A stretch of DNA of 64,000 bases. Source: Lota lota. Taxonomy: Eukaryota > Chordata > Actinopteri > Gadiformes > Lotidae. The notes under the pieces were generated by a model, which searched no databases, had not been told where the DNA came from, and saw only the letters and a list, made by a program, of their open reading frames with translations. Below are positions 11,555-21,891 of the stretch, in pieces. Location: the NCBI GenBank assembly GCA_026745465.1, contig JACYXH010000359.1, positions 935,501 to 999,500 on the forward strand, given 5' to 3'. The translations under genes were made by a program, and so were the position numbers. The first letter of the stretch is position 1. The number at the start of each line of letters is the position of its first letter.

Positions 11555-11861
11555 GGGCAACGGGGCAAGTGCCCAGGGGCCCAAAATCGTTAAAGGTCCC
11601 AGGGCACAAGCAACATTTGTTGTTTGATTTCATTTAACATTAACTTGCTGTCCGCCGCTGCGCCTACTCACAGTGCGACAGCCTGCGAGCTGATGGACCC
11701 AAAAATGACGCCAGATCAACGTTGACCAGTGACTTCGTAATCAATCACGTAGCACCAAAACAAATACAAAAATGGAAAAGCCGGGAGGACAGTTAAGTGG
11801 GAGAGCCCCCCAAAAAAAAGGATAAAGACACCAGAAAGGCAGAAACAATTAAATGCATACT
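11555..11861. other. No recognisable gene
   Basis: Short spacer between two solo LTRs. No feature recognised. Confidence 0.5.
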
Positions 11862-11866
11862 AAAAT

Positions 11867-12358
11867 TGTTACGCTAACAGGACGAGAACCCAAATGCGGA
11901 CACTACGAGGCGGAGATGTGAGAGAGTCCAAAGAAGATTTATTTTCCAAGATCAGGCAAGGGCAAAGCAAGTCGTGGTCAGGCAGGCAGGGGTCAATAAC
12001 GGGCAGGCAACAGACAGTCCAGGTTGGGGTGACAGGCGAGTGGTCAGGCAGGCGGAGGTTTCGGCGTCGAGAAGCAATCAGGAAGACAGGGGCAGGACAA
12101 GCGGTGAGGATCCGGGAGGGCTGAACACAAGGAAAATAGCAGGTTAGGGGTAGACAGGGAGAGGATAACGATATCTATTTACTGGAACGAAGTAACTAAC
12201 ACGAGGTGGTTAAACAACGATCTGGCGCCGGCTGCTAGGAAGACTGGTGGATAAGTAGGATGCGGTGATTGTTTAATTGAAGGCTGGTGTGGAAAGCAGA
12301 TTGCACGTGGTGGAATGGCAGCCGGCGCCCCTAGGTGGTGGCAGAGGGTGTCATGACA
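11867..12358 (-). mobile_element. Solo LTR, Gypsy-type, related to family B
   Basis: The plus strand begins TGTTACGCTAACAGG and ends GTCATGACA. AAAAT flanks it at 11862-11866 and 12359-12363. It has the same layout as family B (GAACCCAAATGCGGACAC near the start, TTTATT, CAGGCAGG repeats) but is more divergent. Confidence 0.88.
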
Positions 12359-12459
12359 AAAATAGGTCGTTTCTTCAGTTTTAATAAAGCAGCTATAAGC
12401 AACAAAGGCAGCTCTGACATTAGTGACAATATTTCTAGATAGCAATGTTAGCAGCCTGG

Positions 12460-13719
12460 ACTATGGCAAGCCTTTTTAACATTTAATCAGTAGCGCTAAT
12501 AGCAATTGTAGATATCAACAATTCCTTTTTGACTAGTTATAATTCCAAGCCAACATCTCCATAATGTAATTTGACTAGTAGCAATTCTAATTAAATATAT
12601 CTACAATGAATTGCTCACTAATCAAAATATTTATTCTTGATATCAACAATTAATTTCTTACTAGTGGAAATGTCAATTGTAGATATATGTAACTTAATTA
12701 CAACTAGTCAACTTTTACCATTGAATTCCATTCAAACTCAATTACAGATATCTATAATTCAATTTTGACTTGTTATAGTTCCAAGTCGACACATCCATAA
12801 TGTAATTTTGACTAGTTGCAATTATAATTAATGATATCTACAACTAAATTCTCACTAGTCAAAATGTTCATTCTTGATATCTACAATTTAATTCTTACTA
12901 GTGGAAATGTTAATGTATCTACAATTATTCTTACATTACAGATATCATTAATTGAATTCTAGATATCTAAAATTAAATTCTGACTAGTCAAAATATAATC
13001 ATTGATATGTCGGCTTGGAATTGAAACTAGTAATAATGTAATTTCAGATATCTAGAATTGCATTTCAGATATCTAGAATTGCATTGCAGATATCTAAAAT
13101 ACAATTGTAACTAGTGAAAACTATATTCGTACTAGTAACAATTATATTTGAGATATCTACAATTCCTTTTATAACTAGTCAGAATTGAATTTTAGATATT
13201 AAAAAAATCATTATTGTAGATCTTCAATGACGTACACACATATCCAAAACTATGATAATTAGGGGGACATATCCGAAACTAATATGGTAATTGAATGTCG
13301 ACCAATGGCTTTGTGGTATTTTAATAATATGAAACCCACATATTCGAAATGGTTTGTTGATTATGTCGGACATATCGGACATGCAATTGTTGATATCTGA
13401 AATGGGTAATTACATTTCCACTAGTTACAATCCTTTTTCAACATGTGGAAATTCAATTGTAGATATCTGTAATCGTTATTGTTACTAGTGAAAAAGGAAT
13501 TACTGATATATATAATTAAATTAAAGATATCTGTAAATCAGTTTAGACTAGTCGAAATGTAATTTCTACATGTGAAAATATATTTGTAACATGTCAAAAT
13601 TGTTCTACAGATATCTTCAATTAACATTTTAACTAGTCAAAACGACATTTTAACATGTCGAAATGTCATTTCCACTAAGTCAGCCCAACTGATTAAATGT
13701 TAAAAGGGCTTGCCATAGT
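12460..13719. mobile_element. TIR element filled with GATATC/ACTAGT motifs
   Basis: 32-base terminal inverted repeats (12460-12491 and 13688-13719, beginning ACTATGGCAAGCC) match at 31 of 32 positions. The interior is AT-rich. By eye it has about 16 CTAGT-centred and about 15 GATATC-centred palindromic motifs at roughly 20-40 base intervals, joined by AATT-type spacers, plus several ACATGT. No reading frame of note. It looks like a non-autonomous DNA transposon or foldback element; the superfamily is not clear. A TA duplication is possible if the termini start at TGGCAAGCC. Confidence 0.75.
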
Positions 13720-13724
13720 AGCCT

Positions 13725-14040
13725 CCAGCTTGCAACGATGGCCCTGCTGCGAGTGCAACCAATGAGGGAGCTAGTGGATCACTTGTTGTTGGGACTGCAA
13801 GCGGCGTGGACAGGGAGAAGCCCCAAGTTTTTGATGATGGCCCTGCTGCAAATGCGACCATTGAGGGAGCTGGCGATCGATCGCCTGTTGGAACTGCGAG
13901 CAGCCTCCGCGCCTCCTGCAGATCCTGCACTGTGGGGACCGATTACGGAACAGCTCCGGGAAGAAGCAATCCACCGAGGGTCTTGGTGCCCGACATTGTG
14001 AGGCAGAACAACAGTATCGGAACAGTATTGGAAAGAGGTC
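13725..14040. repeat. Two-copy degenerate repeat of about 100 bases
   Basis: ATGGCCCTGCTGC...TGAGGGAGCT occurs near 13738 and again near 13838. Open frames here are leucine-rich but short and unsupported. Confidence 0.6.
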
Positions 14041-14045
14041 CAAAG

Positions 14046-14110
14046 ACATTTACATTTACATTTAGCAGACGCTTTTATCCAAAGCCACTTACAACAAGTA
14101 CATTTGTCAG
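14046..14110 (+). repeat. Dispersed fish repeat fragment
   Basis: Contains TTTAGCAGACGCTTTTATCC and CACTTACAA, a motif I associate with widespread teleost interspersed repeats. A weaker copy is near 59245. Confidence 0.55.
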
Positions 14111-14457
14111 AAGAAAGAGAAACAACAATATATCGCTGTCAGTAGACATGTGGTTGCCCTCATAAAAAAAGCGAGAGGACTACCATTCTGAAGCGGCAAC
14201 GAACTGCTGCGGTCTGTTTTTGAATGACTTGACTTAAATGTTGGTGCCCAGGGGCACAGTGAGGTGTGAATCGGGCCCTGAGTGGTGGTGGTCACTCTAG
14301 TGAACTTGATTGTCACTGAATATAACCAAAATCACACCTAGTGGAACCCAGTAAGACTGTAAAGATTTCCCAGTAAACATGTGCAAGGCAGAAATAGAGG
14401 GACATGAGGTGTATAGTTGTGTGTTACTGTGTTAAAAATGTGATGCATTAACTGTAT
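14111..14457. other. No recognisable gene
   Basis: No conserved domain or repeat terminus recognised. Confidence 0.5.
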
Positions 14458-15340
14458 TGTGGAGTGTGTGGGGTTGATAGCTGGTTTAAGCAGCAGCACC
14501 TGGCCCAAGTCAGACTGATTAGACTCTGGGGCTGGGATAGGCTGCACACCTGCGGTGCATTTGTATAATCAAAGCACACAGGAAAAACCACCCATCACCA
14601 CACATACTCAGGGAGGGAGCTCTGACATGTCAGCATTGAACATCTGCTCTGGCTGTTACATCTTGCCAAGTTTCCAATAAACTGGTTGGCCTAGATGAGA
14701 GCAGTCATACGTTACTTTCCTGTCTTCAAAACATCCAAGCTTCCTTTTGGGTGAAAACAAGCACTGTGAAAGGGTCAAAGTGGAAAAACTAGCGGCATCA
14801 TGCCTAAAAGATGCTGCGCTGTATTTTGAATGTCAAAAAACTAACAAAAATCCCAGTTTACGATTTCCATTACTTCCCCAAAGAGCGAAGGACAGTAAAA
14901 GGAGAGGTCTGTGGCTTCAGGCCATCCGCAGAGAGGGTAAAGGTTATGACACCTCCAGCCATAGGGTGGGGTTGTTCGTCCACTTTGATGGATGCAGACT
15001 GAAAGGACACTCATCAACCTCAATTTCAGATTTTTTGCTGAATGTTGATCAGCAACAACATAACATAATAATTTGCCTGACTAGTCATAGGATGTGGGCC
15101 CCTAATAGCTATAAAACAATACAATATTATTTTATGCTATTAAATTGGCAAAAATCTAAGAATTTGAATTGACCGCCAGTCAAATTAGCGGGCTGCTTTC
15201 TCCCAAAAAGAAGCGTGGGCATGACCCGGGGGCAAAGTATTGGGATGGGCTTCTCTCATCTATTAGATCTACCTGTGTTCTGGTCATCGGAGGAGCCCAG
15301 CAAAGCCACACAGGTGGAGTGTGGCTGGTGGACTGCTACA
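14458..15340 (+). mobile_element. Family-A LTR interrupted by about 540 bases
   Basis: The left part (TGTGGAGTGTGTGG..., about 14458-14725) and right part (GGAGGAGCCCAGC...GCTACA, about 15270-15340) match family A. The middle does not, and contains a decayed THAP-domain segment. I see no clean target duplication around either the LTR or the insert. Confidence 0.65.
14800..15010 (+). pseudogene. THAP zinc-finger relic
   Basis: ATG at 14800 opens MPKRCCAVF and stops at TGA. One frame over the sequence continues FECQKTNKNPSLRFPLLP, then RRGLWLQAIRRE and SSHRVGLFVHFD. This order (clustered cysteines, FP, W...AIRRE, ...HF) is the THAP DNA-binding domain, with the third cysteine apparently lost and one early frameshift. 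THAP domains occur in host transcription factors and P-element-type transposases. Placement inside an LTR suggests a transposon relic. A surrounding frame runs 14747-15172 without further recognisable domains. Confidence 0.6.
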
Positions 15341-15845
15341 CTGGTGCCCAACATTGATGCACTGGGGCTACGAGCCACCAACCCCAACACTCCAGATGTA
15401 TGAGTCAGACATTCAGGAGTGTGTGAGCGAGTACACCGGTGCCTTCAAAGTAACCTGACATGTTAGGTTTTAAATAAAGCATGTTCCTCTGCTTTCTCTA
15501 TTCTACATTCAACACCTGACAGACAGTGTATATGGCTGTGTCTTTTGTGTGTGTGTGGGTGGGTGGGTGGATGCATACTTCCATTAGCGCAAGTATGTCT
15601 GTGTGTGGGGGCGAGAGAGGGAGACAGAAAAAGAGATGGGGCGGGCTGCCAAAAGACCTGTGTGACAGTGACGTGTGCATAACAACATGCCATTATGGAG
15701 CCTCCAACACCTCAGGCTCGTGTCTGTGTATGTGTGTGTGTTTAGATTTTTTTTTAGAAAGAAAGCAAGGCAAAAACTAAAATAATTTGTAAAAGGAGAG
15801 GATAAGAGTGAAGGATTTCCTTGAATTTAAATGTCAAGAGACTGT
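15341..15845. other. No recognisable gene; short GT-rich patches
   Basis: Short GT repeats near 15545 and 15730. No exon recognised. Confidence 0.5.
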
Positions 15846-16160
15846 TTTTCGTTTAAGGCTATGGTTCTGAAGAAGATTTTTGAAGCTTTCACGAAATCTT
15901 CACAGTACAGCAAAATCTATTCTGACGGACATTATGGGTTCAATTGGCAAACATTTTCAGCATGAAAAATAAGGCATGTACACCAAGTTTCAGAATTATT
16001 TATCCATCGGGGTGGAAATGCCGAGCGTTTAACACTAACTGGAAGTTATAGCGCCCCCTATGGGAATTCTGGCACCAAGCTTTTTCGATACCTGTATACT
16101 TGGGATATGTATGTATTCCCCAAATTTGACCAGTCCACCACGGAGATATAGGCGTTACCA
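15846..16160 (+). repeat. Dispersed repeat with an inverted partner at about 59740-59930
   Basis: AAGGCTATGGTTCTGAAGAAG, the ACATTATGGGTTCAA region, the AGCATG...GGCATGTACACC region and GCGCCCCCTATGG appear here. Their reverse complements occur near 59750-59930. Unclassified interspersed repeat. Confidence 0.6.
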
Positions 16161-16254
16161 ATCCGGAATAATAATAATACCCAAACCCCACAATAACAAT
16201 AGGTATCTACAGACACTGTGAATACCTAATAAATGTACAATTTAAATTGAAAAA

Positions 16255-16372
16255 TAATTTCAAACAGTGCTTTGGTGTGAGACAGGGCTGCAATATGAGC
16301 CTGACCCTATTCAATATATATAAATGAACTTGCAGAAGGGCTACAAAGATCCATAATAAAATAAATCATTAA
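16255..16372 (+). pseudogene. LINE reverse-transcriptase relic
   Basis: Translates as QCFGVRQGCNMSLTLFNIY and, after a frame slip in an ATATAT stretch, INELAEGLQRS. This resembles the VRQGCPLSPxLFNIYINxL block of non-LTR reverse transcriptases. Only this block survives. Confidence 0.65.
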
Positions 16373-17066
16373 ATGTCAATATTTCTGAAAACAAACAAAA
16401 ATACACTCACACAAAAATATGCAAATACTCGGAAAACATGTTGACACACACCCACACACAAAAACGAAGTAAATATAACTAAGTATGAGGTGCCCTCAGT
16501 GTTTATTTATGGTAAGCCCTAATGAGTATTTTCTCATATTAAATCAGGCAAACAATTTGCAAAAAAAAATAAATAACATATTGGCAAAGTTTAATATAAA
16601 TACGTTTTACACACTTACACTTTTACAATAGAAAACATGAATGCATAACAGAAATATTAGTTTCTGCTACAACAGCTCCTCTTCATTTGTTATTAATGTG
16701 GGAAAATCAATTAGGGGTTAAAACATGTATTTGTAAAAAAAAATAAAATAGCTGCTTAAACCAGCTATTAGTCTGGAACCTCAGTTCATTTTTTGATTTC
16801 CAAGGGGGGTTTTCGTCGGGTGCAGACCAAAGTGCCTTTTGACGGGATTGGAAAGACCTAGAACCAATCTGAGCAACAAACGTGTGACACGTCAGCGGCA
16901 GCAGACGTGTGGGGCTATGGGAGCGGAGCCTCAACTCCGCTCAGATAGGGCTCTTCTCTGTACAATCATCGTATTAAAACCACCCCATATTAGATAAACG
17001 GTTGTGATTGGCCCGATTCCAGGCAAGACTCCAGGCCAGGTCTGCTGGAAATCAATCTGAACAGAC
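16373..17066. other. No recognisable gene
   Basis: AT-rich spacer up to the Gypsy-type element. Nothing recognised. Confidence 0.5.
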
Positions 17067-17619
17067 TGTTAAGGTTACGACTAGGACCCAAGTGCAAGAC
17101 ACGGAGACGAGAGCGGGTTCAAAACGGGATTAATTAGGACACTCAGGTACAGGCAAGGGCAAGGCAGGCAAGTAGTCCAGCAGGCAGGCGGGGAGTCAGG
17201 CAGGCAGAGGGACGTAGGCAGGCGGGTAGTCAGGAAAGCAAGGCTCGGCAACAGGGAGGCAGGGACTAGGAAACAGGAACAAGGAGGACAAGAGGTAAAG
17301 GAACGGGAACGGAACCGAGGAGGACTAGAGGAGAAGGTACTGGAACGGGAGCAGGAACAGGAACTAGAGACTAAAAGGCGAGGAAGAAGTTACCGTGAGA
17401 CGTGAACAAACTAAACTACGAACTAGCACTGGCTTTGTGAGAAGCCAGTGCTTAAGTACTGTGGGGGGTGATTGGTGATTGCCGGCAGGAGTGTGTGGAC
17501 AGAGGGAGTGCACGTGGTGGCTAATTGACGACGGGAGGTAAACAAGAGCACATGGTGTAATCGAAGCTGGGTGCCACTAGATGGCGGAGTTTGACAGAAA
17601 CACGGGAGAGGGTGTGACA
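17067..17619 (-). repeat. 3' LTR of the Gypsy-type element
   Basis: Plus strand TGTTAAGGTTACG...GGGTGTGACA. It contains AGCACTGGCTTTGTGAGAAG followed by CCAGTGCT, an 11-bp stem with a 6-base loop near 17424-17451. Confidence 0.85.
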
Positions 17620-17832
17620 GAACCCCCCCTCAACGGACGCCTCCAGGCGGACGCACGACGAGGGAGGGTGCTGGCGGTGGGAATCGCGGATTAGGGAGTG
17701 GTCCAGGATGCAACTAGGAGTACCCCGGACCGCTCCTCAGGTCCGTAGCCCTCCCAGTCCACCGGATATCGATGTCGTCGGTCGCGACGACGCACATCGA
17801 GGAGGCGTCTGACTGAGTACGCCGGAATGCTG

Positions 17833-19596
17833 TCAATCAGTCGGGGATGGAGGTGACAGCGGACTAGGGGACCGGGGCTCTTTCCCAGCAGAGAACTGTG
17901 GGGCCGGTAGCCGGCGCTTGCGGCCAGGCGGCCGTTGGGGCTTGGGCCCAGGAGGCAACTGCTGCTGAGGCTGGGGCTCAGGGCCCAGGAGGCAACTGCT
18001 GCTGAGGCTGGGGCTCAGGAGGCAACTGCTGCCAGGCCTCAGGACCAGGAGGACGCTGGGGCTTGGGACCAAGAGACAACTGCTGCTGGGGCTCAGGACC
18101 AGGAGGGCGCTGGGGCTTGGGACTAAGAGGCAACTGCTGCTGGGGCTCAGGACCAGGAGGGCGCTGGGGCTTGGGACCAGAAGGCAGCTGTTGCTGGGGC
18201 TCAGGACCGGGAGGCCGCTGGGGCTTGGGACCAGGAGGTAGCAGCTGCTGGGGCTGAGGGCCAGGAGGCCGCTGAGGCTTGGGACCAGGAGACCACTGCT
18301 GCTGGGGCTCAGGACCAGGAGACCACTGCTGCTGGGGCTCAGGGCCAGGAGGCCACTGCTGCTGGGGCTCAGGGCCAGGAGGCCACTGCTGCTGGGGCTT
18401 GGAACCAGGAGGCCACTCCAGCTGGGGCTTGGAACCAGGAGGCCACTCCAGCTGGGGCTTGGAACCAGGAGGCCACTCCAGCTGGGGCTTGGAACCAGGA
18501 GGCCACTCCAGCTGGGGCTTGGAACCAGGAGGCCACTCCAGCTGGGGCTTGGAACCAGGAGGCCACTCCAGCTGGGGCTTGGAACCAGGAGGCCACTCCA
18601 GCTGGGGCTTGGAACCAGGAGGCCACTCCAGCTGGGGCTTGGAACCAGGAGGCCACTCCAGCTGGGGCTTGGAACCAGGAGGCCACTCCAGCTGGGGCTT
18701 GGAACCAGGAGGCAACGGCTGCGGGGGCTTGGAAACAGGAGGCAGCGGCTGCGGGGGCTTGGAAACAGGAGGCAATGGCTGCGGGGGCTTGGAAACAGGG
18801 GGCAACGGCTGCGGGGGATGAGGCTTGGAAACAGGAGGGAACAGCTGCGGGGGCTGGTGCTTGGAAACAGGAGGCAACGGCTGCGGGGGCTGGGGCTTGG
18901 AAACAGGAGGCAGCGGCTGCGGAAGCTGGGGCTTGGAAACAGGAGGCAGCGGCTGCGGAAGCTGGGGCTGGGGCTGGGAAACAGGAGGCAGCGGCTGCGG
19001 GGGCTTGGAAACAGGAGGCAACGGCTGCGGGGGCTGGGGCTTGGAAACAGGAGGCAGCGGCTGCGGAAGCTGGGGCTTGGAAACAGGAGGCAGCGGCTGC
19101 GGAAGCTGGGGCCAGGAGACCACTGCTGCAGCGGGGCTGGTGGCCACGAGACTGCCACTGCAGCGGGTGTTGGTGACCACGAGGCTGCGGCTGCAGTGGG
19201 GACTGGTGGCCACGAGGCTGCGGCTGCAGCGGGGACTGGTGGCCACGAGGCTGCAGCGGGGGCTGGTGGCCACGAGGCTGCGGCTGCAGTGGGGACTGGT
19301 GGCCACAAGGCTGCGGCTGCAGTGGGGACTGGTGGCCACAAGGCTGAGGCTGCAGCGGGGGCTGGTGGCCACGAGACTGCAGCGGGGGCTGGTGGCCACG
19401 AGACTGCAGCAGGGGCTGGTGGCCACGAGGCTGCAGCTGTAGTGGGGACTAGTGCTGGACTGCGGTTTCCACGGTAAGCTGACTTACGCTTTTCAAGGGT
19501 GGAATCGATTGCTGCCAAAGTCGATTCGTAGGGAACAAAAGGAATTCCCAGGTAGGAGTAAGCCTGGCGTATCCGATCCGTGTCTGCTGGGTCCAT
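17833..19596 (-). CDS. Gag-like repeat-expanded protein of the Gypsy-type element
   Basis: 587 codons starting [11 protein letters not shown], 16 bases inside the LTR. The first ~37 residues (to ...[10 protein letters not shown]) resemble the short coiled-coil Gag start of teleost Gypsy elements in my recollection. The rest is low complexity: alanine/proline/tryptophan repeats (WPPAPAAVS type), phenylalanine/serine/proline repeats ([10 protein letters not shown]), about ten copies of [10 protein letters not shown], then leucine/serine/proline-rich sequence ending PLSPPSPTD. No zinc knuckle or protease. Because the repeats are multiples of three bases without stops, other frames on both strands are open too (for example [10 protein letters not shown] on the minus strand). 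I prefer this frame for its start position. Whether a protein is made is unknown. Confidence 0.5.
   Translation of the reverse strand: MDPADTDRIRQAYSYLGIPFVPYESTLAAIDSTLEKRKSAYRGNRSPALVPTTAAASWPPAPAAVSWPPAPAAVSWPPAPAAASALWPPVPTAAAALWPPVPTAAAASWPPAPAAASWPPVPAAAAASWPPVPTAAAASWSPTPAAVAVSWPPAPLQQWSPGPSFRSRCLLFPSPSFRSRCLLFPSPSPRSRCLLFPSPRSRCLLFPSPSPSFRSRCLLFPSPSFRSRCLLFPSPSPRSRCLLFPSTSPRSCSLLFPSLIPRSRCPLFPSPRSHCLLFPSPRSRCLLFPSPRSRCLLVPSPSWSGLLVPSPSWSGLLVPSPSWSGLLVPSPSWSGLLVPSPSWSGLLVPSPSWSGLLVPSPSWSGLLVPSPSWSGLLVPSPSWSGLLVPSPSWSGLLVPSPSSSGLLALSPSSSGLLALSPSSSGLLVLSPSSSGLLVPSLSGLLALSPSSCYLLVPSPSGLPVLSPSNSCLLVPSPSALLVLSPSSSCLLVPSPSALLVLSPSSSCLLVPSPSVLLVLRPGSSCLLSPSLSSSCLLGPEPQPQQQLPPGPKPQRPPGRKRRLPAPQFSAGKEPRSPSPLSPPSPTD
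18390..18710. repeat. 30-base minisatellite inside the Gypsy-type element
   Basis: About ten nearly identical units of GGCCACTCCAGCTGGGGCTT plus GGAACCAGGA. Flanking 17930-19440 is built from degraded versions of the same GGNGGC...CTGGGGC theme. Confidence 0.93.
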
Positions 19597-19612
19597 GTTG
19601 GCTAGTTCGTTC

Positions 19613-20235
19613 TGTTACGGTTACGGAACTAGGACCCAAACGCAAGACACGGAGACGAGACGGGAGCGGGTTCAAAACGGGATTTATTAGGACACTCAGG
19701 TACAGGCAAGGGCAAGGCAGGCGAGTAGTCCAGCAGGCAGTAGGCAGGCGGGGAGTCAGGCAGGCAGAGGGACGTAGGCAGGCGGGTAGTCAGGAAAGCA
19801 AGGCTCGGCAACAGGGAGGCAGGCAGGCAGGCAGGCAGGCAGGGACTAGGAAACAGGAACGAGGAGGACAAGAGGTAAAGGAACGGGAACGGGAACCGAA
19901 CCGAGGAGGACTAGAGGAGAAGGTACTGGAACAGGAACAGGAACAAGAGCAGGAACGGGAGCGGAACCCGTAACAGGAACTAGAGACTAAAAGGCGAGGA
20001 CAAAGCTACCGTGAGACGTGAACAAACTAAACTACGAACTAGCCCTGGCTTTGTGAGAAGCCAGTGCTTAAGTACTGTGGGGGGTGATTGGTGATTGCCG
20101 GCAGGAGTGTGTGGACAGAGGGAGTGCACGTGGTGGCTAATTGACGACGGGAGGTAAACAAGAGCACATGGTGTAATCGAGGCTGGGTGCCACTAGATGG
20201 CGGAGTTTGACAGAAACACGGGAGAGGGTGTGACA
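19613..20235 (-). repeat. 5' LTR of the Gypsy-type element
   Basis: Plus strand TGTTACGGTTACGG...GGGTGTGACA. It is 70 bases longer than its partner, mainly from extra CAGG-type units near 19820 and 19930. Outside those it is highly similar. The same LTR hairpin is present with one stem change. Confidence 0.85.
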
Positions 20236-20351
20236 GACGCATATGCCAAAGCAAATAAAACATGAGCTCGCAGATTAATCTGGTTCCCAGGCTAGGATAA
20301 TTCTGTTACTGTATCTCATTCACTGTGTGTAATCAGATTTGTAAATATGTA

Positions 20352-20955
20352 AAAGTGCGTTCACACCAATAGCGAAGCAAAAATTTTTTTTGCACGGTGC
20401 GATTACAAACAAAGTCAATGCAAAGATGCGAATAGACGTGAATTTCTTGCCGGGCGCGAATGGCGCAGTGTGAACGACGTGAAATTTCCATGATCCTACT
20501 CGCGCAAACGACACAAACTGCCTCGTTTGCATGTTTGCTTGAGTTAAATATTTGGTGCGAATTTCGCTTGATGCTGTGTCATGAAACCCTGTCAGCGTTG
20601 AGATTCTCTCAGCGTCACTCACGTCCTGAAGTCCTGATTAAATCACAAAAGCGGCAGTCATTCAGATGCAGCTCCTGGAGAAGACGGTAAAATTCACCGA
20701 GTTGTGTGCGCCTCCGGATGGTGTTATTAACCCAGACACAACGGTGTTGGGATCGCCAACGTCTCTGACGTCTCCGGGACTTCCACAACAAGGTGGTGAT
20801 GGTGGATAACTCCATGGCTAGCGGAAAGAAATATTGGCGTTCAGCTGAAGTAAGGCCCTCGTTCTTCGCGCAAGTAAACGCTTGCAGGTTGCGCGGTCAA
20901 TCTCGCGGGAGTAACGCGAATTGATCATTCGCTTCACTTTTGGTTTGAAGACAAT
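20352..20955 (-). mobile_element. PIF/Harbinger-type fragment
   Basis: Starts AGTGCGTTCACACCAATAGCG, a terminus style common in fish Harbinger elements, and holds the N-terminal part of a Harbinger-type transposase on the minus strand. The DDE catalytic part is absent, so it is non-autonomous. Confidence 0.55.
20615..20815 (-). pseudogene. Harbinger transposase N-terminal relic
   Basis: 66 codons, MELSTITTLLWKS..., with WVNNTIRRRTQLGEFYRLLQ then ELHLNDCRF. This matches the WVxxIxxxRxxxGEFxxLxxEL block at the start of fish Harbinger/HARBI1-like nucleases. It stops before the catalytic domain. Confidence 0.6.
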
Positions 20956-21109
20956 CTCTTGCAGACTGAGTTTTTTTTTATGTGTACAGAAATGTGTAAA
21001 TATGTACAGAATCTGTGTGTGCATAATCAGATTTGTTATGTGTAAAACATAGATATGTATATGTGTAGAACAATCTTTAAATGAGTAATAGATATTGGCT
21101 GAAAAATAC

Positions 21110-21891
21110 GGTGACCCTGAAGTGCAAAACACAACAGCAAATCGCAAAACACAACAGCAAATCGCAAATCACAACAGCAAATCACAAAACACAACAGCAT
21201 TAGAGAGACTCAAACCGGAAAAGTAATTAATTCTTTTTTTTAAGAGGTAGGTACATATTGGACAATGATGCCTCGTCCTCATTGGATGTACTGTCTGTCA
21301 GTCTACAACTAACAGATGTAGTTACTTTCGCGGTGTTTTCACTCAGAAAAAAAAGTCTAGCATAGAGTGTCCATGGTCTAGTTGGTTTTGAAGTTAGGAG
21401 CTGGAACAAAACGAACAATATGTAAGTTAATTAGAATATTTGTTAGAATATTTTGCTGTGAACCGGAAGCTAACTACAGCGTCGTTTCTAGCTACAGTAT
21501 TTTATTTTATTTTGAATCAAACGTAATTAAAGATTATTTCGATCAAGACTATACAGATGCAGTAATACTTGATATGCTGTCAACTTTGCACAACATTAAG
21601 ATGAGTTTGCACACACTGAAAGCACCGCGAAAGCAACATCTGTTAGTTGCAGACTGACAGTACATCCAATCAGGACTAGGCATCATTGTCCAATACGTAC
21701 CTAACTCTTAAAAATTTTAATTAAAAAAATGTACCTATCTTTTCCGGTTTGAGCCTCTCTAATGCTGTTGTATTTTGTGTTTGCTGTTGTGTTTTGTGAT
21801 TTGCTGTTGTGTTTTGTGATTTGCTGTTGTGTTTTGTGATTTGCTGTTGTGTTTTGTGATCTGCTGTTGTGTTTTGCACTTCAGGGCCACC
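21110..21891. mobile_element. Foldback-type inverted-repeat element
   Basis: The left end GGTGACCCTGAAGTGCAAAA and the right end TTTTGCACTTCAGGGCCACC are inverted. Both arms continue with CACAACAGCAAATCGCAAA-type tandem units and an inner inverted block (AAACCGGAAAAG..., GACAATGATGCCT). Arms are about 220 bases. No transposase. Non-autonomous DNA element. Confidence 0.75.

Larger units (their letters stand above)
17067..20235 (-). mobile_element. Gypsy-type LTR element with gag-like frame only
   Basis: Two family-B LTRs (17067-17619 and 19613-20235) enclose about 2 kb. On the minus strand a G-rich polypurine tract (GAGGGGGGG near 17625) precedes the right-hand LTR, and a long reading frame starts 16 bases after the left-hand LTR. 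No protease, reverse transcriptase, RNase H or integrase motif is present, so the element is non-autonomous. I found no convincing 5-bp target duplication; ACAGAC occurs at both outer ends but overlaps the LTR end. Confidence 0.85.

Noticed and set aside
13738..14001. Leucine-rich 87-codon frame
   Set aside because: It covers a two-copy local duplication with no similarity I recognise and no splice context.
18369..19477. Additional long frames on both strands over the 18-19 kb repeats
   Set aside because: They follow from a 30-base unit without stops. Only the minus frame starting next to the LTR has a plausible start.
17061..20238. ACAGAC as a 6-bp target duplication of the Gypsy-type element
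   Set aside because: At the right end it overlaps the LTR terminus, and other members of the family use 5-bp duplications that do not overlap.
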